From Chrysogorgia sp. JL179-B06 (Eukaryota > Cnidaria > Anthozoa > Scleralcyonacea > Chrysogorgiidae), in NCBI GenBank assembly GCA_035772405.1, contig JAYKKM010000250.1, forward strand, positions 1,184,001 to 1,248,000: a stretch of DNA of 64,000 nt. The letters run 5' to 3'. Of this stretch, positions 10,854-20,883 are shown piece after piece. The position numbers were made by a program, and so were the translations under genes. Numbering within the stretch: the first letter of the stretch is position 1; the number at the start of each line of letters is the position of its first letter. The notes beneath the pieces are model-generated. The model did no database searches and was not told the DNA's origin. It saw only the letters and a list, made by a program, of their open reading frames with translations.

Positions 10854-12210
10854 CTATAGATATATCAATATCTCCAAGCTTTCGATACGAAATATCTGAC
10901 TTCACGTTGCGAGGCTTAGCCAAGTCTACATTGCAATGCAACACAAAATGATCAGAAATAGCAGCATTGAATACTTTCAAATTGTTAATACCAGTTTCAT
11001 CTTTCCTGGTAATAATAAGGTCGAGTGTATGGCCATTATTGTGTGTCGGTACATGCACATGCTGTTCAAGATTAAAAATCTGCAGAAGCTCTAAAAACTT
11101 AAGAGTATTGAAACCTCCTTCATCTACATGACAGTTAAAATCTCCCACTATTATAAGCTTTCCAGAAGCTAGAGAAATGTGCTCCAGTAGCGTTGTAAAT
11201 TCTTCAAGAAATACAGAATATGTCAGTTTGTTTATCGATGATGGAGGAGGGCGGTAAATAACAACAATTCTGAAGGTAGACGAGTTTGCATTTAATAATA
11301 ATTCCATCAATTCAAACGACTGGTAAGATCTTGTTTGCAACTTCTTAATCTTAAGGTTTTGCTTAAAAAGTAAACCAATACCACCTCCACGAGCATATTC
11401 CCTTGGGCAATGGATAAATTTGTAACCTTTCGGACAAATATCCCAAGTAATATAATCACTGACCTCACCCGCTTTTAACCATGTTTCAGTAATAGCTAAA
11501 ATATCAATCTGCTTCTCCACAACATAATCTTTAATCAGTAAGGACTTATTGTTGACCGACCTAGCATTAAGTACTGAGAGATGAAGTTTCTTGATATTCC
11601 AGGTTTTATCACTAAAGCAACCTTCAGTGGAGATGTTAATTTTAACCAGATTTCTAGCTCTTATACGACGATAGTTACGAGCACTTACTCTGTTAGTGAT
11701 ATGCACTGGAATTTTCACAGAGATGTTAGGTGTGTTCAGGACAACATTATTTACAAAAAGTTGAAAAACTGAACCTGAACTCAACGTTTCCATTCTTGAA
11801 TAATTTAGTTCCTGTTTAGCAGTACGGGTATCGAGGCATGACCGAGGTGGATTTGATAAAGAAGGCAGATTTTGCCGATGAATAAACTCTTCAGAAGGTC
11901 CAGGATTCCGGGATATATCAACATATATCGTCAGATCCATTAAAAACAAACTAGCTGGTAGAGATAAACATACTGTGCCATGCTTGGTACTTCTATAAAC
12001 AGGAAGCGACACTCCGTATTTAGATGGCAGCAACTCCCACTTGTAACCAACCTGCAGCCGAATAAATTGCAAATAACTCCAAGCAGGGTAACCATCATCG
12101 AGCAATCCATCAATATCTCGCAGAAACAATCGTTTAAAACCATTCCTCTTATATTTTGGATGAGTATTGAGTAGGAATAAAGCAAAATAGAAATACATGG
12201 ATAAAGGCAT
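10834..12210 (-). pseudogene. LINE-B N-terminal region and AP endonuclease domain
   Basis: 458 codons. Residues 1-17 are hydrophobic (MPLSMYFYFALFLLNTH), resembling a signal segment. Residues 98-105 read DISRNPGP, a 2A-like motif. From about residue 210 the apurinic endonuclease domain begins: LSVLNARSVNNKSLLIKDYV, DILAITETWL, RGGGIGLLF, IYRPPP, then GDFNCHVD, NGHTLDLIITR and AISDHFVLHC. These match the catalytic Asn/Asp/His series that nicks target DNA before reverse transcription. The frame ends at a stop (10834-10836), whereas the protein continues in the next frame as RQNILSSELYTSPAS, so a 1-nt indel lies near 10850. Confidence 0.82.
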
Positions 12211-12344
12211 GATGACAACACGACATCAGTGTTCATGTCACATGTTCATTCGGTCGAGGTTATTTGTTTTTTCGAGAAGTAGATGAAATGTCCAGCCTTT
12301 CAGACGAAGAATTTGAAAAAACGACCTTGATTTACTTGAAGATT

Positions 12345-12849
12345 TCTTAATAAGAATTCTTAGATTTCTTAAAGTTGGACTGATGTGATTATACTTTCGC
12401 AGGCAAGCTATAACCCGTGCTGCTGCATTTTGTACATTTTGCAATTTGTTAACTTCGTACTTACGTAAACCGTACAAAAGTGAATTGCAAAAATCCAATC
12501 TTGAACTGACAAACGAATGAATCAGTACTTCAGTTGTGCCAGCACCAATATACTTTCTGATTTTGCCTATGTTCCTTAAGTGATAAAAAGCTCCCTTGAC
12601 TACTTCATTTATTTGAGGTGACATTGTCAATGTACTGTCAAATGTTACTCCGATATTTCGTGCTTTCTCACTAGGTCTAATGGTGTCAGATTTAACTGTT
12701 ATGGAAGGTTGCAATGACATCTGTCGGAATTTAGAGTGAAGAACAAGGAGTTCTGTCTTGCTAGTATTGAGTTTTAACTTATTTGCAGACATCCAGTTGG
12801 TAATATCAGAAAGACAACTTTCAACCTGCCGACGATAGTTCAACATCAT
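12345..12849 (-). pseudogene. LINE-A, internal RT fragment
   Basis: A frame with LINE RT motifs downstream of the YADD block: ITNWMSANKLKLNTSKTELL, ARNIGVTFDSTLTMSPQI, GAFYHLRNIGKIRKYI, NKLQNVQNAAARVI and KYNHISPTLRNLR. After LRNLR the homology ends and LINE-B 5' sequence begins. It is related to LINE-B but clearly diverged. Its right edge (about 12850) abuts the Gypsy integrase remnant, so LINE-A inserted into the Gypsy copy or was joined to it by a deletion. Confidence 0.75.
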
Positions 12850-12854
12850 TAGGA

Positions 12855-14765
12855 TCGTCTTGTTGAATGATTCTCTTGGCTATGCATACTCCACTTCACC
12901 ATTCCCTTGAGGATGGTGTGGACTTGATGTGGAACACTTGAATCCATACTCTTTGCTGAAGGTAATAAATTCGCTCGAGACGAATTGTGATCCATTGTCA
13001 CTTACAAATTCTTCAGGTACTCCCCATCGAGCAAACATGTCTTTCATTTCATTATCACTAGTTTACTGGTTATGCGAGGCATGAAGGTGGTTTCGATGAA
13101 TCTATAATAGTAATCCGCACAAATCGGCTGCGATCTTTTCCCATGGTCTTTCAGGCAATGGAGTTGTAATTTTGGGCTGGTTTGCGGACTTGACAGAATT
13201 CACATGAGGTTACTGTCTTCGCAATGTCTTATTTCTGGCTACCAAACTGCCAAACGAGCTCTTTCTCTACACTTGGTTATGCCAAGGTGTCCATCATGGA
13301 TTTAGGTATTACGATTTGGCTTCCAAGTATAACTAACCCATCAGCTACTGACAGTTCGTTGTGTACTCCATAGAACTCTTGAACTTCCATTGGAACATCT
13401 ATCAGCTTCACAAGTGCTCTCATTTCAGAATCTACTTGAGTTGCTTGCTTTATCTGTTCCAGATTTCTTGGACTTGATAACAGTATCTAATATCTATGTA
13501 AGTCTGTACATCTTCTGTGCCCATTGTCTCTTTGGTATTTCCATCTGCTTCCATTGGTTTTCTAGACAAGGTGTCTGCAATTACGATATCTTTGCCAGGG
13601 ATGTGCCAGACTCTTGATGTTAAATCTATTAGCCTCATGAGAAGTTGATGGTATCGGGGTGGCGTTTTATCCAAATCTTTCTGGTTGATTAGTGGGACCA
13701 GTGGCTTGTGGTCGGAAAAAAGTTTGAAAGACTCCCGACCAATAAGATAGCATGAAAGTCTCTCACATACCCATACTGAAGCTACACACCCTGTCAATAT
13801 TTGGGTATACTTCTGTTCTGCTTGCGTAAGGGTGCGTGAACAAAATGCGACTGGTCTAAGTTTTCCATCATGCTCTTGAAGAAGAACTCCACCAAGTCCA
13901 TAACTGCTGGCATCTGCACTGATTGTTGTTGGCTTACTGGTGTCATAAAATGCCAATACTGGAGCTGTGTAACATTTCTTTGACTTTTCCAAAGGCTTCT
14001 TGTTGTTTAGGCTGTATCGGATTTGAGCAACTCTGATATAGGACTGAGGATGGCAGACAGATTTGGTAGGAATCTTCCCAAATACTTGATCATTCCAAGG
14101 AATTGCCTCAGCTCCAGAACTCCTTTTGGTGCTGGCATATCTCTAATAGCTTCGACTTTAGTGGGATCAGGACGCACCCCTTCCTCTGCGATGATGTGAC
14201 CAAAATAGATTAGCTCTCTTTCCCTGTTTCACATTTGGATTTATTTAGCTTCAAGCCTGCCTCTCTGATTGTTTCCAATGTTTTTCCAAGTCGTTCATCA
14301 TGTTCCTCAATTGCCTTACCATAGACAATGTCATCCATGATTGCTTTGGCGCCTTCTTGATTCTTTAGCAGTTGGCTTATACAACATTGGAAGATTTCTG
14401 GGGCAGAAGTGATACCAAATGGCAAACGGCGAAAACAGAATCGACCACTTGGGGTAAGGAAGGTTGTCAGCTTGGCACAGCTCTCATGGAGTTGTATTTG
14501 CTAGAGCCCACCGCCCCACAGGTGTCGAGCTTTGAGAATATCTTTATTCCTGCTAACTCAGGTGCAATATAACAAATCGGCTGACTCACCTTGTAGTTGT
14601 TTTCTTTGGTGGAGTTTCGCTCGTTCATTATTACATTGCGTTTAGGTACTAAATGTTCGTCGAACTTCTAGATCACCTTGTTTAGCTACTTCTCGTCTCG
14701 TTCAACAAAGTTGAACGATTTGAATATGTGCTCGGCTTCGTTGATAATTTTGTTTTCTTTTACTA
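12855..14765 (-). mobile_element. Broken Ty3/Gypsy-type retroelement (gag remnant, RT, RNase H, integrase)
   Basis: On the minus strand a gag-like remnant at about 14765-14610 (AEHIFKSFNF, KFDEHLVPKRNVI) is joined directly to the reverse transcriptase, implying a large internal deletion. RT blocks at 14560-14210 include FSKLD, PFGITSAPEIFQ and IMDDI (the catalytic DD pair). RNase H at 13992-13450 includes ISADASSYGLGGVLLQE, VAFCSRTLTQAEQKY and LFSDHKPLV. Integrase core remnants at about 13060-12870 include [10 protein letters not shown] and [10 protein letters not shown], giving the second catalytic Asp and the Glu. Frameshifts and stops interrupt every section. No LTRs were recognised; the right side was lost to LINE-A. 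Confidence 0.8.
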
Positions 14766-14769
14766 AAGG

Positions 14770-15449
14770 TACATAGGATCTAGATGCTTATTTGCACACC
14801 TGAGTTTGGCCTTGCTCTGCTACAGCACTGGAGTTAATGACAATGTCGTTTTGCCAAGGTCTTAAGTACCCTTTTGCCGACGCAATGGCAGATTTCAAAT
14901 ATATCACTGTGTAGCCACCAGGTGATATTGCCAAAGCAATAGCTGACGATTTCCCCATTCCCCTGTTCTTAAAATCTCATAACCACCAGCCTTTTCTAAC
15001 ATTGGATATGCCTCTAATATTTTTTCATGGACATGTTCACTGTTGCCTTCTTTTGTGAAACATATGCTTTTCTCTTCCAGCCCAGCCAGAGCCATGTTGA
15101 CTTTCTCAATCGTAGATGGTGCAGTGATAGCATTTTTTTGCAAACATACGAACGTACGTGTCCAAGTATTCCTTACTGGAATGGATAGCCGTTCTCCATT
15201 GGTTGTGGTCACTACTCGCCGTTTTGGCTGAGGCTTATTACATTTACTTCTGCAGCTGCTGCTTGGTGGCTTATATCCAAACAATCTTCTATGTTCTTCA
15301 ACCGCAGATGGTTGCGCTGCTGATTGCACTGATGGTTGTGCTGGTGGTTGCGTTGATGGTAGTGTGGATGGTTGATCACGAGAGCAGTTGTATACAGCTA
15401 TATAATAAGGCACATCACCCAGATTACCCCATCTACGTATTAATAACAA
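14770..15449 (-). pseudogene. HECT-type E3 ligase-like N-terminal fragment (G2E3-like)
   Basis: A frame of 181 codons (15449-14904) begins with a Pro/Ser/Gln-rich stretch encoded by a short tandem repeat. It then runs NTWTRTFVCLQKNAITAPS, EKILEAYPMLEKAGGYEIL, and in another frame SPGGYTVIYLKSAIASAKGYLRPWQND. This pattern (a KAGGYEILR block followed by GYTVxYLK and RPxQxD) resembles the N-terminal part of multicopy fish and invertebrate HECT-ligase-like proteins related to G2E3. The assignment is from memory of that family. The HECT catalytic domain is absent because the Gypsy fragment begins just downstream. Confidence 0.35.
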
Positions 15450-15595
15450 TTACCAAATTAATTTAATTACTGTTAAATGACCAATGGTAATTTATTGTAC
15501 TGTATCTATCAGTACTGCAAATTAAGTGCAAGATCAGACGGATGCACAACATCTGAACATATAGTAAATATGCTGAGACAAGAAACTAAATCATA
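15450..15595. other. No gene seen
   Basis: Short spacer between the ligase-like fragment and the TA duplication at 15594-15595 that opens the large element. Confidence 0.5.
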
Positions 15596-15801
15596 CTGCT
15601 GTTTGCAAGCTACCATTAGGCGTGCGATTTGTAACATGTTTGTTTACGTTTCAAAAGTTCAGGTTTGACCGGAAATCGTTGACGTTTCAACGTCAAATCA
15701 ATCAACGTTTGCCATTACTTCAGCGAAGTTTCGCATGGTCATGCCCACACGTTTTGACGTTTCGACAACAAGTTCCGACGAACCAGTGACAAAATGAAAG
15801 T
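15596..15801 (+). repeat. Left 206-bp TIR of the IS630/Tc1-like element
   Basis: Reverse complement of 25737-25942 with almost no mismatches. It ends with ATGAAAGT, so the start codon of the PB1 gene lies within the repeat. It contains five ACGTTT motifs, candidate transposase-binding sites. It must also hold the promoter and 5' untranslated region of both genes. Confidence 0.9.
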
Positions 15802-16654
15802 TCAATTAAAAATCCTTTACGGTCCAAATTACGAAAGATGTAAGACAACAGTTGTTCCAAAAGAAAAGTTTTCTTCAATGACATTATATGAATTATCAAA
15901 CACGGTGTATGAAGTAGTTGGTGGGTTTTTTGAAGAAGAGGAGAGGCTTCGCTTGCAATATCGAGACGATGAAGGGACATAAACAATCTGACGTTCTTGA
16001 TGCTGTTCAATCAAGTGCACCAATTCATCAAAATGACGAAGTTTTACGTGTTTGTCTTAGAGTGGGCAATGATTTTACGCCCACAAGTCAGTACCGTGAA
16101 GCTCCTGCAAAAAAGCGCCAATGCACGTTGAGCACGAGGACGAGCGAGTCAAAACGACAACTAAATTATCCGACATATGCAGCCCCTGCCGACCCAGATC
16201 TCTTGGAGCTTTTAGAATATGAACCTATTCGACCGAAGGCAAAGGGAAAACCGTCATGTATCGATTCATGTAATAATCCGGGGTTTGAATCACCATTACA
16301 AAGATTGGCAAAGAAAAATGAATCAGATTTGGAAAATAAAAGGGAAAAGCTTCGTGATCTTCAAGCCGAAGACGAAGCAACACAAAATAAAATTTCTCGA
16401 GTTAAATCAACTGCAAATGATGGAAATATGTGCAGTAACTGCAATTTGCGCATCGGTCATACTGCACGTAGTTGTACCTACGGAAAATGCATGTCGGTTT
16501 TCAGTTGCGGCGAGGAAAGGTTTCACGCCGGTGAACTCAATACCAAACAGACGCGATCTAACATAAAGAAAATTAAAAATGAAATAATCGGTCTTGAGAG
16601 AAGTATTACACAACAACAAGACGCATGCGATCAAATGAAGCAATCACTTGTTAA
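15794..16654 (+). pseudogene. PB1/zinc-knuckle protein gene, first part
   Basis: The frame starts with the ATG inside the TIR. Residues 1-60 (VQLKILYGPNYERCK, SSMTLYELSNTVYEV, LRLQYRDDEG) followed, after a 1-nt shift at the GGG of 15974-15976, by SDVLDAVQSSAP and VLRVCLRV, match the layout of a PB1 domain, a protein-protein interaction fold. Near 16428-16530 is a zinc knuckle, CSNCNLRIGHTARSCTYGKC, with a further FSCG and H that may form a second site. After it comes a Lys/Glu/Gln-rich coiled coil (IKKIKNEIIGLERSITQQQD). The frame is broken at 16650 by the Kolobok insertion and resumes at 21198. Its role in transposition is unknown. Confidence 0.7.
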
Positions 16655-16913
16655 AGTGCCTCTGTGGCCTGTGGGATCTTTACGTATTTAAATAACTTAG
16701 GTTAAAAGAAAATGTTCCCCGAAATTTTTTCTCAAAAATATTAAATCCCCACCCATTAACAGCGCTCCAAAGTTGGTATCTCTTTAACTGTGGCCGTGCA
16801 TTAGGGACCTGGTGCGAGTTTATTGTGTGACGTCACGGTCGGAACAGAATTTCTGGCTCTCAGTGACTTTTTAGTGTTTTTGGTATAGATTCTCTTAAAC
16901 CTTTATTTAAGCA

Positions 16914-17206
16914 GTGAAAACGTTAGATATATTGATCAATATGTTCCAAGATGATTCGTCAGACTCAGCGGAAGAAAGTTATTTTTTGGAGCCCGAAGCC
17001 ACAGAGGAAGAACCAGAGGTCTTTCCTTTTCACTCTCAGACTGCTGCAAGTTCGACAAATATGGACGCAGACGTTGGTCCTTATTCCGAAGAGCCTATTG
17101 CCGACGAGGAATGGTTATCAGAATACAAAAGAACAATGGAGAAAGCCGATATATTATTTGAGGAATATTCCAAACGCTTGAACGGAGAAATACCGCTAGA
17201 GACGTG
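16914..17206 (+). CDS. P2X7-type cysteine-rich protein, exon 1
   Basis: Starts at ATG 16914, 137 bp inside the left Kolobok TIR. It encodes an acidic leader (DDSSDSAEESYFLEPEATEE) and then EEWLSEYKRTMEKADILF, a likely helix, ending at ETW. A consensus donor (GTAAGT at 17207) follows, and the Trp codon is completed by exon 2. Proteins with this leader plus the cysteine-rich module are common companions of THAP transposons in cnidarians (from family knowledge). No transmembrane segments of a true P2X channel are present, so it is not a receptor. Confidence 0.65.
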
Positions 17207-17288
17207 GTAAGTGCATTGCTTCATGTAATCATGTATATATTATATAAAATAATATATAGTAAAACGAACATTTTCTAATTTCTGTTAG

Positions 17289-17413
17289 GTGTCAATGTAG
17301 TCAATGTAAAATTACAAACCTTACAAATCCATCTGAGTGTCAATGTTGTAAAGAGATAGAGGGATGCATTAACGCACTGAATTCGGATCTCGTACTAAAA
17401 ATGCATCTTTGGT
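17289..17413 (+). CDS. P2X7-type cysteine-rich protein, exon 2 (truncated)
   Basis: A polypyrimidine tract and AG at 17287-17288 precede WCQCSQCKITNLTNPSECQ and CCKEIEGC. The C-x-C-x2-C ... C-x-CC-x(4)-C pattern matches the zinc-binding intracellular module of P2X7 receptors (P2XR_C), as found in transposon proteins. The frame stays open to 17589, but after about 17410 the residues no longer look like the family. The module normally continues for 60-80 more residues, so this exon is cut off, probably at the left breakpoint of the inversion. Confidence 0.6.
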
Positions 17414-17512
17414 GGACATGGCGCTCCAGTATAAGTGGTTCTCGCAAGGCCTTATCCAATCTGACAGTGCTTCACATACAAATTAAACATTTGTTCTTCA
17501 TTTTATTTTCAG

Positions 17513-17876
17513 AGGAATGTTGCTGGGAGCAGTCCTGCCATGGAATTCCTGGCCTTCCAGCAATGCATGGACTTTCTAACTGGATGTAATATTGTGATTT
17601 CCTCATTCATATCCGACCGCCATAGTTCAATAGCAAAGTATATGAGGGAGAAGATGTCTGGCATTTCTCACTTTTTTGATATCTGGCATCTCGCAAAGAG
17701 TAAGGAAAAACATTAATTTGATCAATAAATTGCCAACTGCATTTTAGCACACACTTTTGACCACCATGGGTCCACCTTTGACCGCTAGCCAAAATAACGA
17801 CAACAAAATAATGATTTAGTTGTATTATTTTTACAGAGGTGAGAAAAGTTATATCGAAAATTGCCAAGTTTGCAGG
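17513..17876 (+). pseudogene. Kolobok DDE transposase, middle exons, inverted
   Basis: An acceptor (TTATTTTCAG) at 17512 is followed by RNVAGSSPAMEFLAFQQCMD, then ISSFISDRHSSIAKYMRE and ISHFFDIWHLAK, ending with a donor at 17700. A second exon after TTTTTACAG (17837) adds KVRKVISKIAKFAG in the correct phase. The SDRHxxIxKxMRE and FDxWHLAK motifs are typical of THAP-Kolobok transposases. The upstream half of the same protein is encoded on the minus strand at 18057-18841. This piece with its own splice sites has therefore been flipped relative to the rest of the gene. The C-terminal third is missing. Confidence 0.7.
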
Positions 17877-18056
17877 ATAATGAATAAAAATGCATGAGCA
17901 GTCGTGTGAATGTTAAGTTACATTGACCCTTCAGAATTGTACTGTACATCTCAAGATTTACTATCAGAGCTCACTATGACACAGTCACTTCATATACAGT
18001 GTTCTTCAGATGAGATATATACATGTACATTATACAATCAAAATGACTAGACTTAC

Positions 18057-18258
18057 CTGCATTAAAGAAAAGTGGATTATCATGGGCATAGTGCAACAAA
18101 ATATAGTATAAGCACAATACTTTGCACTATGCCCCATGCTATCGTGACGGCCATCACCAGCAATCACTAGAGGCTTTCCTGAGTCTTTAAATTTCTGAAT
18201 TATACCCTGCTGGTACCGTTTCCAGAATAGATAGATAGATGCATGGGAAAAAGTTCTT
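18057..18258 (-). CDS. Kolobok DDE transposase, exon with first catalytic Asp
   Basis: Encodes RTFSHASIYLFWKRYQQG, then KPLVIAGDGRHDSMGHSAKY, in which GDGRxDSxGHSAKY is a strongly conserved transposase block including a likely catalytic Asp. It ends MIIHFSLMQ with a consensus donor (GTAAGT, plus-strand 18051-18056). The natural next exon (RNVAGSSPAMEF) follows in phase, but it lies on the other strand at 17513. The acceptor at 18259-18260 leaves a phase that does not match the upstream exon exactly, so a 1-nt indel is possible there. Confidence 0.65.
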
Positions 18259-18483
18259 CTATAAAAAAAACTTTCCACATTTGAAAATAGATAAAATGTA
18301 AAAGTTATTGTCAGTATCAATGCATATACAGTGTACTACTGGTAGGGTATTGGACTATTGGATCGCATTGACTTTCTATATTTTCCACTGAGTGTAGAAA
18401 CATGTCTTTCAACCAACCAGTGTGTGCATCTTTAAGCACTTACAACTCTTATCCAATACGAAATATAAAGTACCGGTACTTAC

Positions 18484-18841
18484 TCGTTGATGCTCAAAGA
18501 AAGTACTCAGCTTGATTCTGGCAAGCCCCATGTGCTCAAAAATTCTCAGAGTTTTACTTGCAGAACCCCCTGCAACCAGTATGGCAAAACTTAGCAAGAA
18601 ATTACCAGCAGGTATTTTTGACCCTGGCATGAAGGGCTGGCTCCTCCAAGTATTTTCCTTCTTCGGACACTTAGGGTTGTTGCAAGTTGTAACAACAGTA
18701 ATCATAGTTCCACTTTCACAAGTTTCTACAAGGGGGTTTTCTGTTTTACAAGTATGGCAAAATGTAAATAATACCAGAAGTTGCTTCCAAAATACAATTA
18801 ACTTAGATTGTTTTCTTAGGTTTTCACAATCACCATCCATT
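18484..18841 (-). CDS. Kolobok transposase, zinc-binding exon
   Basis: Preceded by TTATCTTAG and ending at a GTAAGT donor (plus-strand 18478-18483). It encodes a CxxC pair (FCHTCK), a second CNNPKCPKK pair, WRSQPFMPGSKIPAGNFLLS and RIKLSTFFEHQR. Two CxxC-like pairs followed by SQP...IPAGNxLLS and FFxHQR is the usual segment before the GDGR block in THAP-Kolobok proteins. Order and strand agree with the THAP exon at 20521-20883. Confidence 0.7.
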
Positions 18842-18959
18842 CTAAGATAAAATAAAACAAACTTGTTTGATTCATCAGCTAAATTGTGCCTGTATTGGGA
18901 TAAAAAGTATGAAAACTCTTCCCTGTAATTTTAATTTGCCTTGCATTGTATGGGCACAG

Positions 18960-19480
18960 TTGGCCCAAGCTCGTGCGCCAATTTGTGTTTATATTGGAAT
19001 TTATTTGATTTGTCAAAATTAGAGGATATTTTCATCTATTATTTGCAGTTTATTGTTACAATATAGAAATGAAATAATGTGTATTTACAGCTACCATAAG
19101 GTGTATGTGTCTTTCATTGTAAGTTTGGTGAGATTTAGGACAGTTGCAGTCCGACATGGCGACATTAATGCAAACTAATGGCCACATCGTTTATATCAAA
19201 CATTATACCTATGAATACTCAACAAAATAAACATTTATAAACCTTGTGCCAAGTTTCACAAGGAAGAATATTACAACACAATAAACATGTAAGTGGAACA
19301 ACAAGGTTTATAAATGTTTATTTTGTTGAGTATTCATAGGTATGTTTGATATAAACAATGTCGCCATGTTGCACTGCAACTGTCCTAAATCTCATCAAAC
19401 TTACAATGAAAGACACATTTCATTTATATATTGTAACAATAAATTTAATTTTGACAAATTGGCACACAAGCTTGGGCAAC
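18960..19480. repeat. Palindromic MITE inside a Kolobok intron
   Basis: The two halves (about 18960-19245 and 19298-19478) are inverted copies: GCCCAAGC...CCAATTTGTG against its complement, GGACAGTTGCAGT...GGCGACAT against its complement, and AACATTTATAAACCTTGT against its complement. No coding potential. Confidence 0.75.
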
Positions 19481-19689
19481 CTGTGGTATGGGGGGGGGGA
19501 TTTCCTGACAACACAGTAGTCTGATATTACCAAGGTGGTGAACTGTGTATACAGTTATACTGTCTGTTAATAATTAATGCATAAGCCCTTTGATGAAGTG
19601 CTTTTGCTCGAAACGTCATCATTATACATGTACTTATTCAGAGAATTGACAGCGCACCACCTTTTTACATTACATTGAGTAGTTATTCA

Positions 19690-20429
19690 TTCCTGGTTCA
19701 TCTTCCTGATCTGATTCGACCTCAGAATTGCTTTCAGGCTCCCATGGATACTCGGGTTGGGGGTTTTCAGACGAAGCTGACATGGTTTCTTCCTCCTCAG
19801 AAATGCTCTGTTTGTCATCACAAAATTCTGAGACTGCAGGCAATTTTTCAGTTTCACATTCAGCTGAGCATTGGGTCCCTGAAACAAAATATAAATTTCG
19901 GTTTCATAAAATAAATCTAGACTTTAAACGAAATAAGAATCGACAGAAATTACAGACAGAAAAAAGAGCTGCAACACTGAATACACACACTGTCTAATAA
20001 AATTTAGCCTGACACAATAAACAGAAATTTATTGATGAAAATATTTTATACCTCTAGACAATTTTCTAACTTTATACTTTGAAAGTTTTGTTTTAACATC
20101 GATTAGTTTGTTGTTTGTAATCCGCAGCTTATTTCCTAATTCGATAGTTTCCACAAGCTTTAGTCTGAATGCCAATACTTGCACAAAGGATTCCATCAGT
20201 CTATTAAAATGGCCACAAATATAAAGTTACAAGACAAAGGCGGTTTGAAACTATAACCCACCGTGGCAAGTTTCGAAGAAATTTTTTGTCTTTAAATAAA
20301 ACTAACCTGCGTCGAGCTTTCTGATACATTGCATCGTTCGTCTAGACACTATTCTGATTCATCACACGTCTGTTCACTATCAGAGTGCTGCGAAAAAACC
20401 GCCGACTCGCCTAGCAAATCTACTAACAT
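19690..20429 (-). CDS. Kolobok transposase, linker exons (coiled coil and acidic)
   Basis: Three candidate exons follow the THAP exon. One runs from 20429 (after CCCATAG) to a GTTAGT donor near 20306; its first frame is acidic (HSDSEQTCDESE) and ends at a TAG, while a second frame gives MYQKARR. The next begins at 20200 and encodes LMESFVQVLAFRLKLVETIE, a coiled coil typical just after THAP domains, joined in phase to MYQKARR. A further exon from about 19879 encodes the acidic stretch EEEETMSASSENPQPEYPWE and stops near 19690. Exact splicing is unresolved and the TAG may be a mutation. Confidence 0.5.
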
Positions 20430-20520
20430 CTATGGGAAAAACCAAGTATTACTTGTCAAATATTATAAACACAAACATGCCAAGGACGATAACTGATCTT
20501 AAATTAATATGAACACGTAC

Positions 20521-20883
20521 CTTTCTTCGTTTAGTTCTCTGAGTGCGGTCTGATGGCGGCTCCGGCTCTTGTGGAGTTTGGAACTTGGGGATGGCTACAA
20601 CGCCAAAATCATCTTTCTTTAAACTTGGCACTGACTTTCGTTGTCCCGGTACATTGACAAATTTTTGTTCAAACTCTTCTTTGTCAAAATGAACGGAACA
20701 TATCCTTGATGATTTGCTGGGCGTAAAACGTTTTCTTTTTCTCTGGACAAAAGCAATCCATTGTTTTCTTCTTCGTTTGACTTGTGCTCGGGAATCGTCT
20801 TCTGAGGGAAATTTATGGAGAGCAATCCCTTTTTCGACATTGGAAATGTTAGAGCAACCATAGACAATGCACCGGTCAGGCAT
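20521..20883 (-). CDS. THAP domain exon of Kolobok transposase
   Basis: Starts MPDRCIVYGCSN, giving the first CxxxxC pair of the C2CH THAP zinc finger. WIAFVQRKRKRFTPSKSSRI follows, with CSVHF supplying the last Cys and His, and SVPSLKKDDF in place of the usual AVPTIF box. Ends at TKRRK with a GTACGT donor. THAP domains bind the transposon ends. The start lies 189 bp inside the right Kolobok TIR, so the promoter probably lies in or near the TIR. Confidence 0.85.

Larger units (their letters stand above)
8588..12344 (-). mobile_element. LINE-B: nearly full-length CR1/L2-like LINE
   Basis: On the minus strand the order is N-terminal region with endonuclease (12210-10834), reverse transcriptase (10853-9477), RT C-terminal part (9480-8725), a 3' untranslated region with TATAGCGC/AGCGCTTTAC inverted motifs (about 8630-8660), and an (AAT)n tail (8588-8620). 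The 5' untranslated region probably covers 12211-12344. One protein-coding frame is broken twice, at about 10850 and at 9480. The copy is inserted between two fragments of a related LINE-A. Confidence 0.85.

Noticed and set aside
15158..15466. Plus-strand frame rich in Leu/Val
   Set aside because: Hydrophobic reading of the Pro/Gln repeat on the other strand; looks like membrane segments only by composition.
17607..17867. Minus-strand frame of 86 codons
   Set aside because: It overlaps the plus-strand Kolobok exons and their intron, which have better motifs and splice sites.
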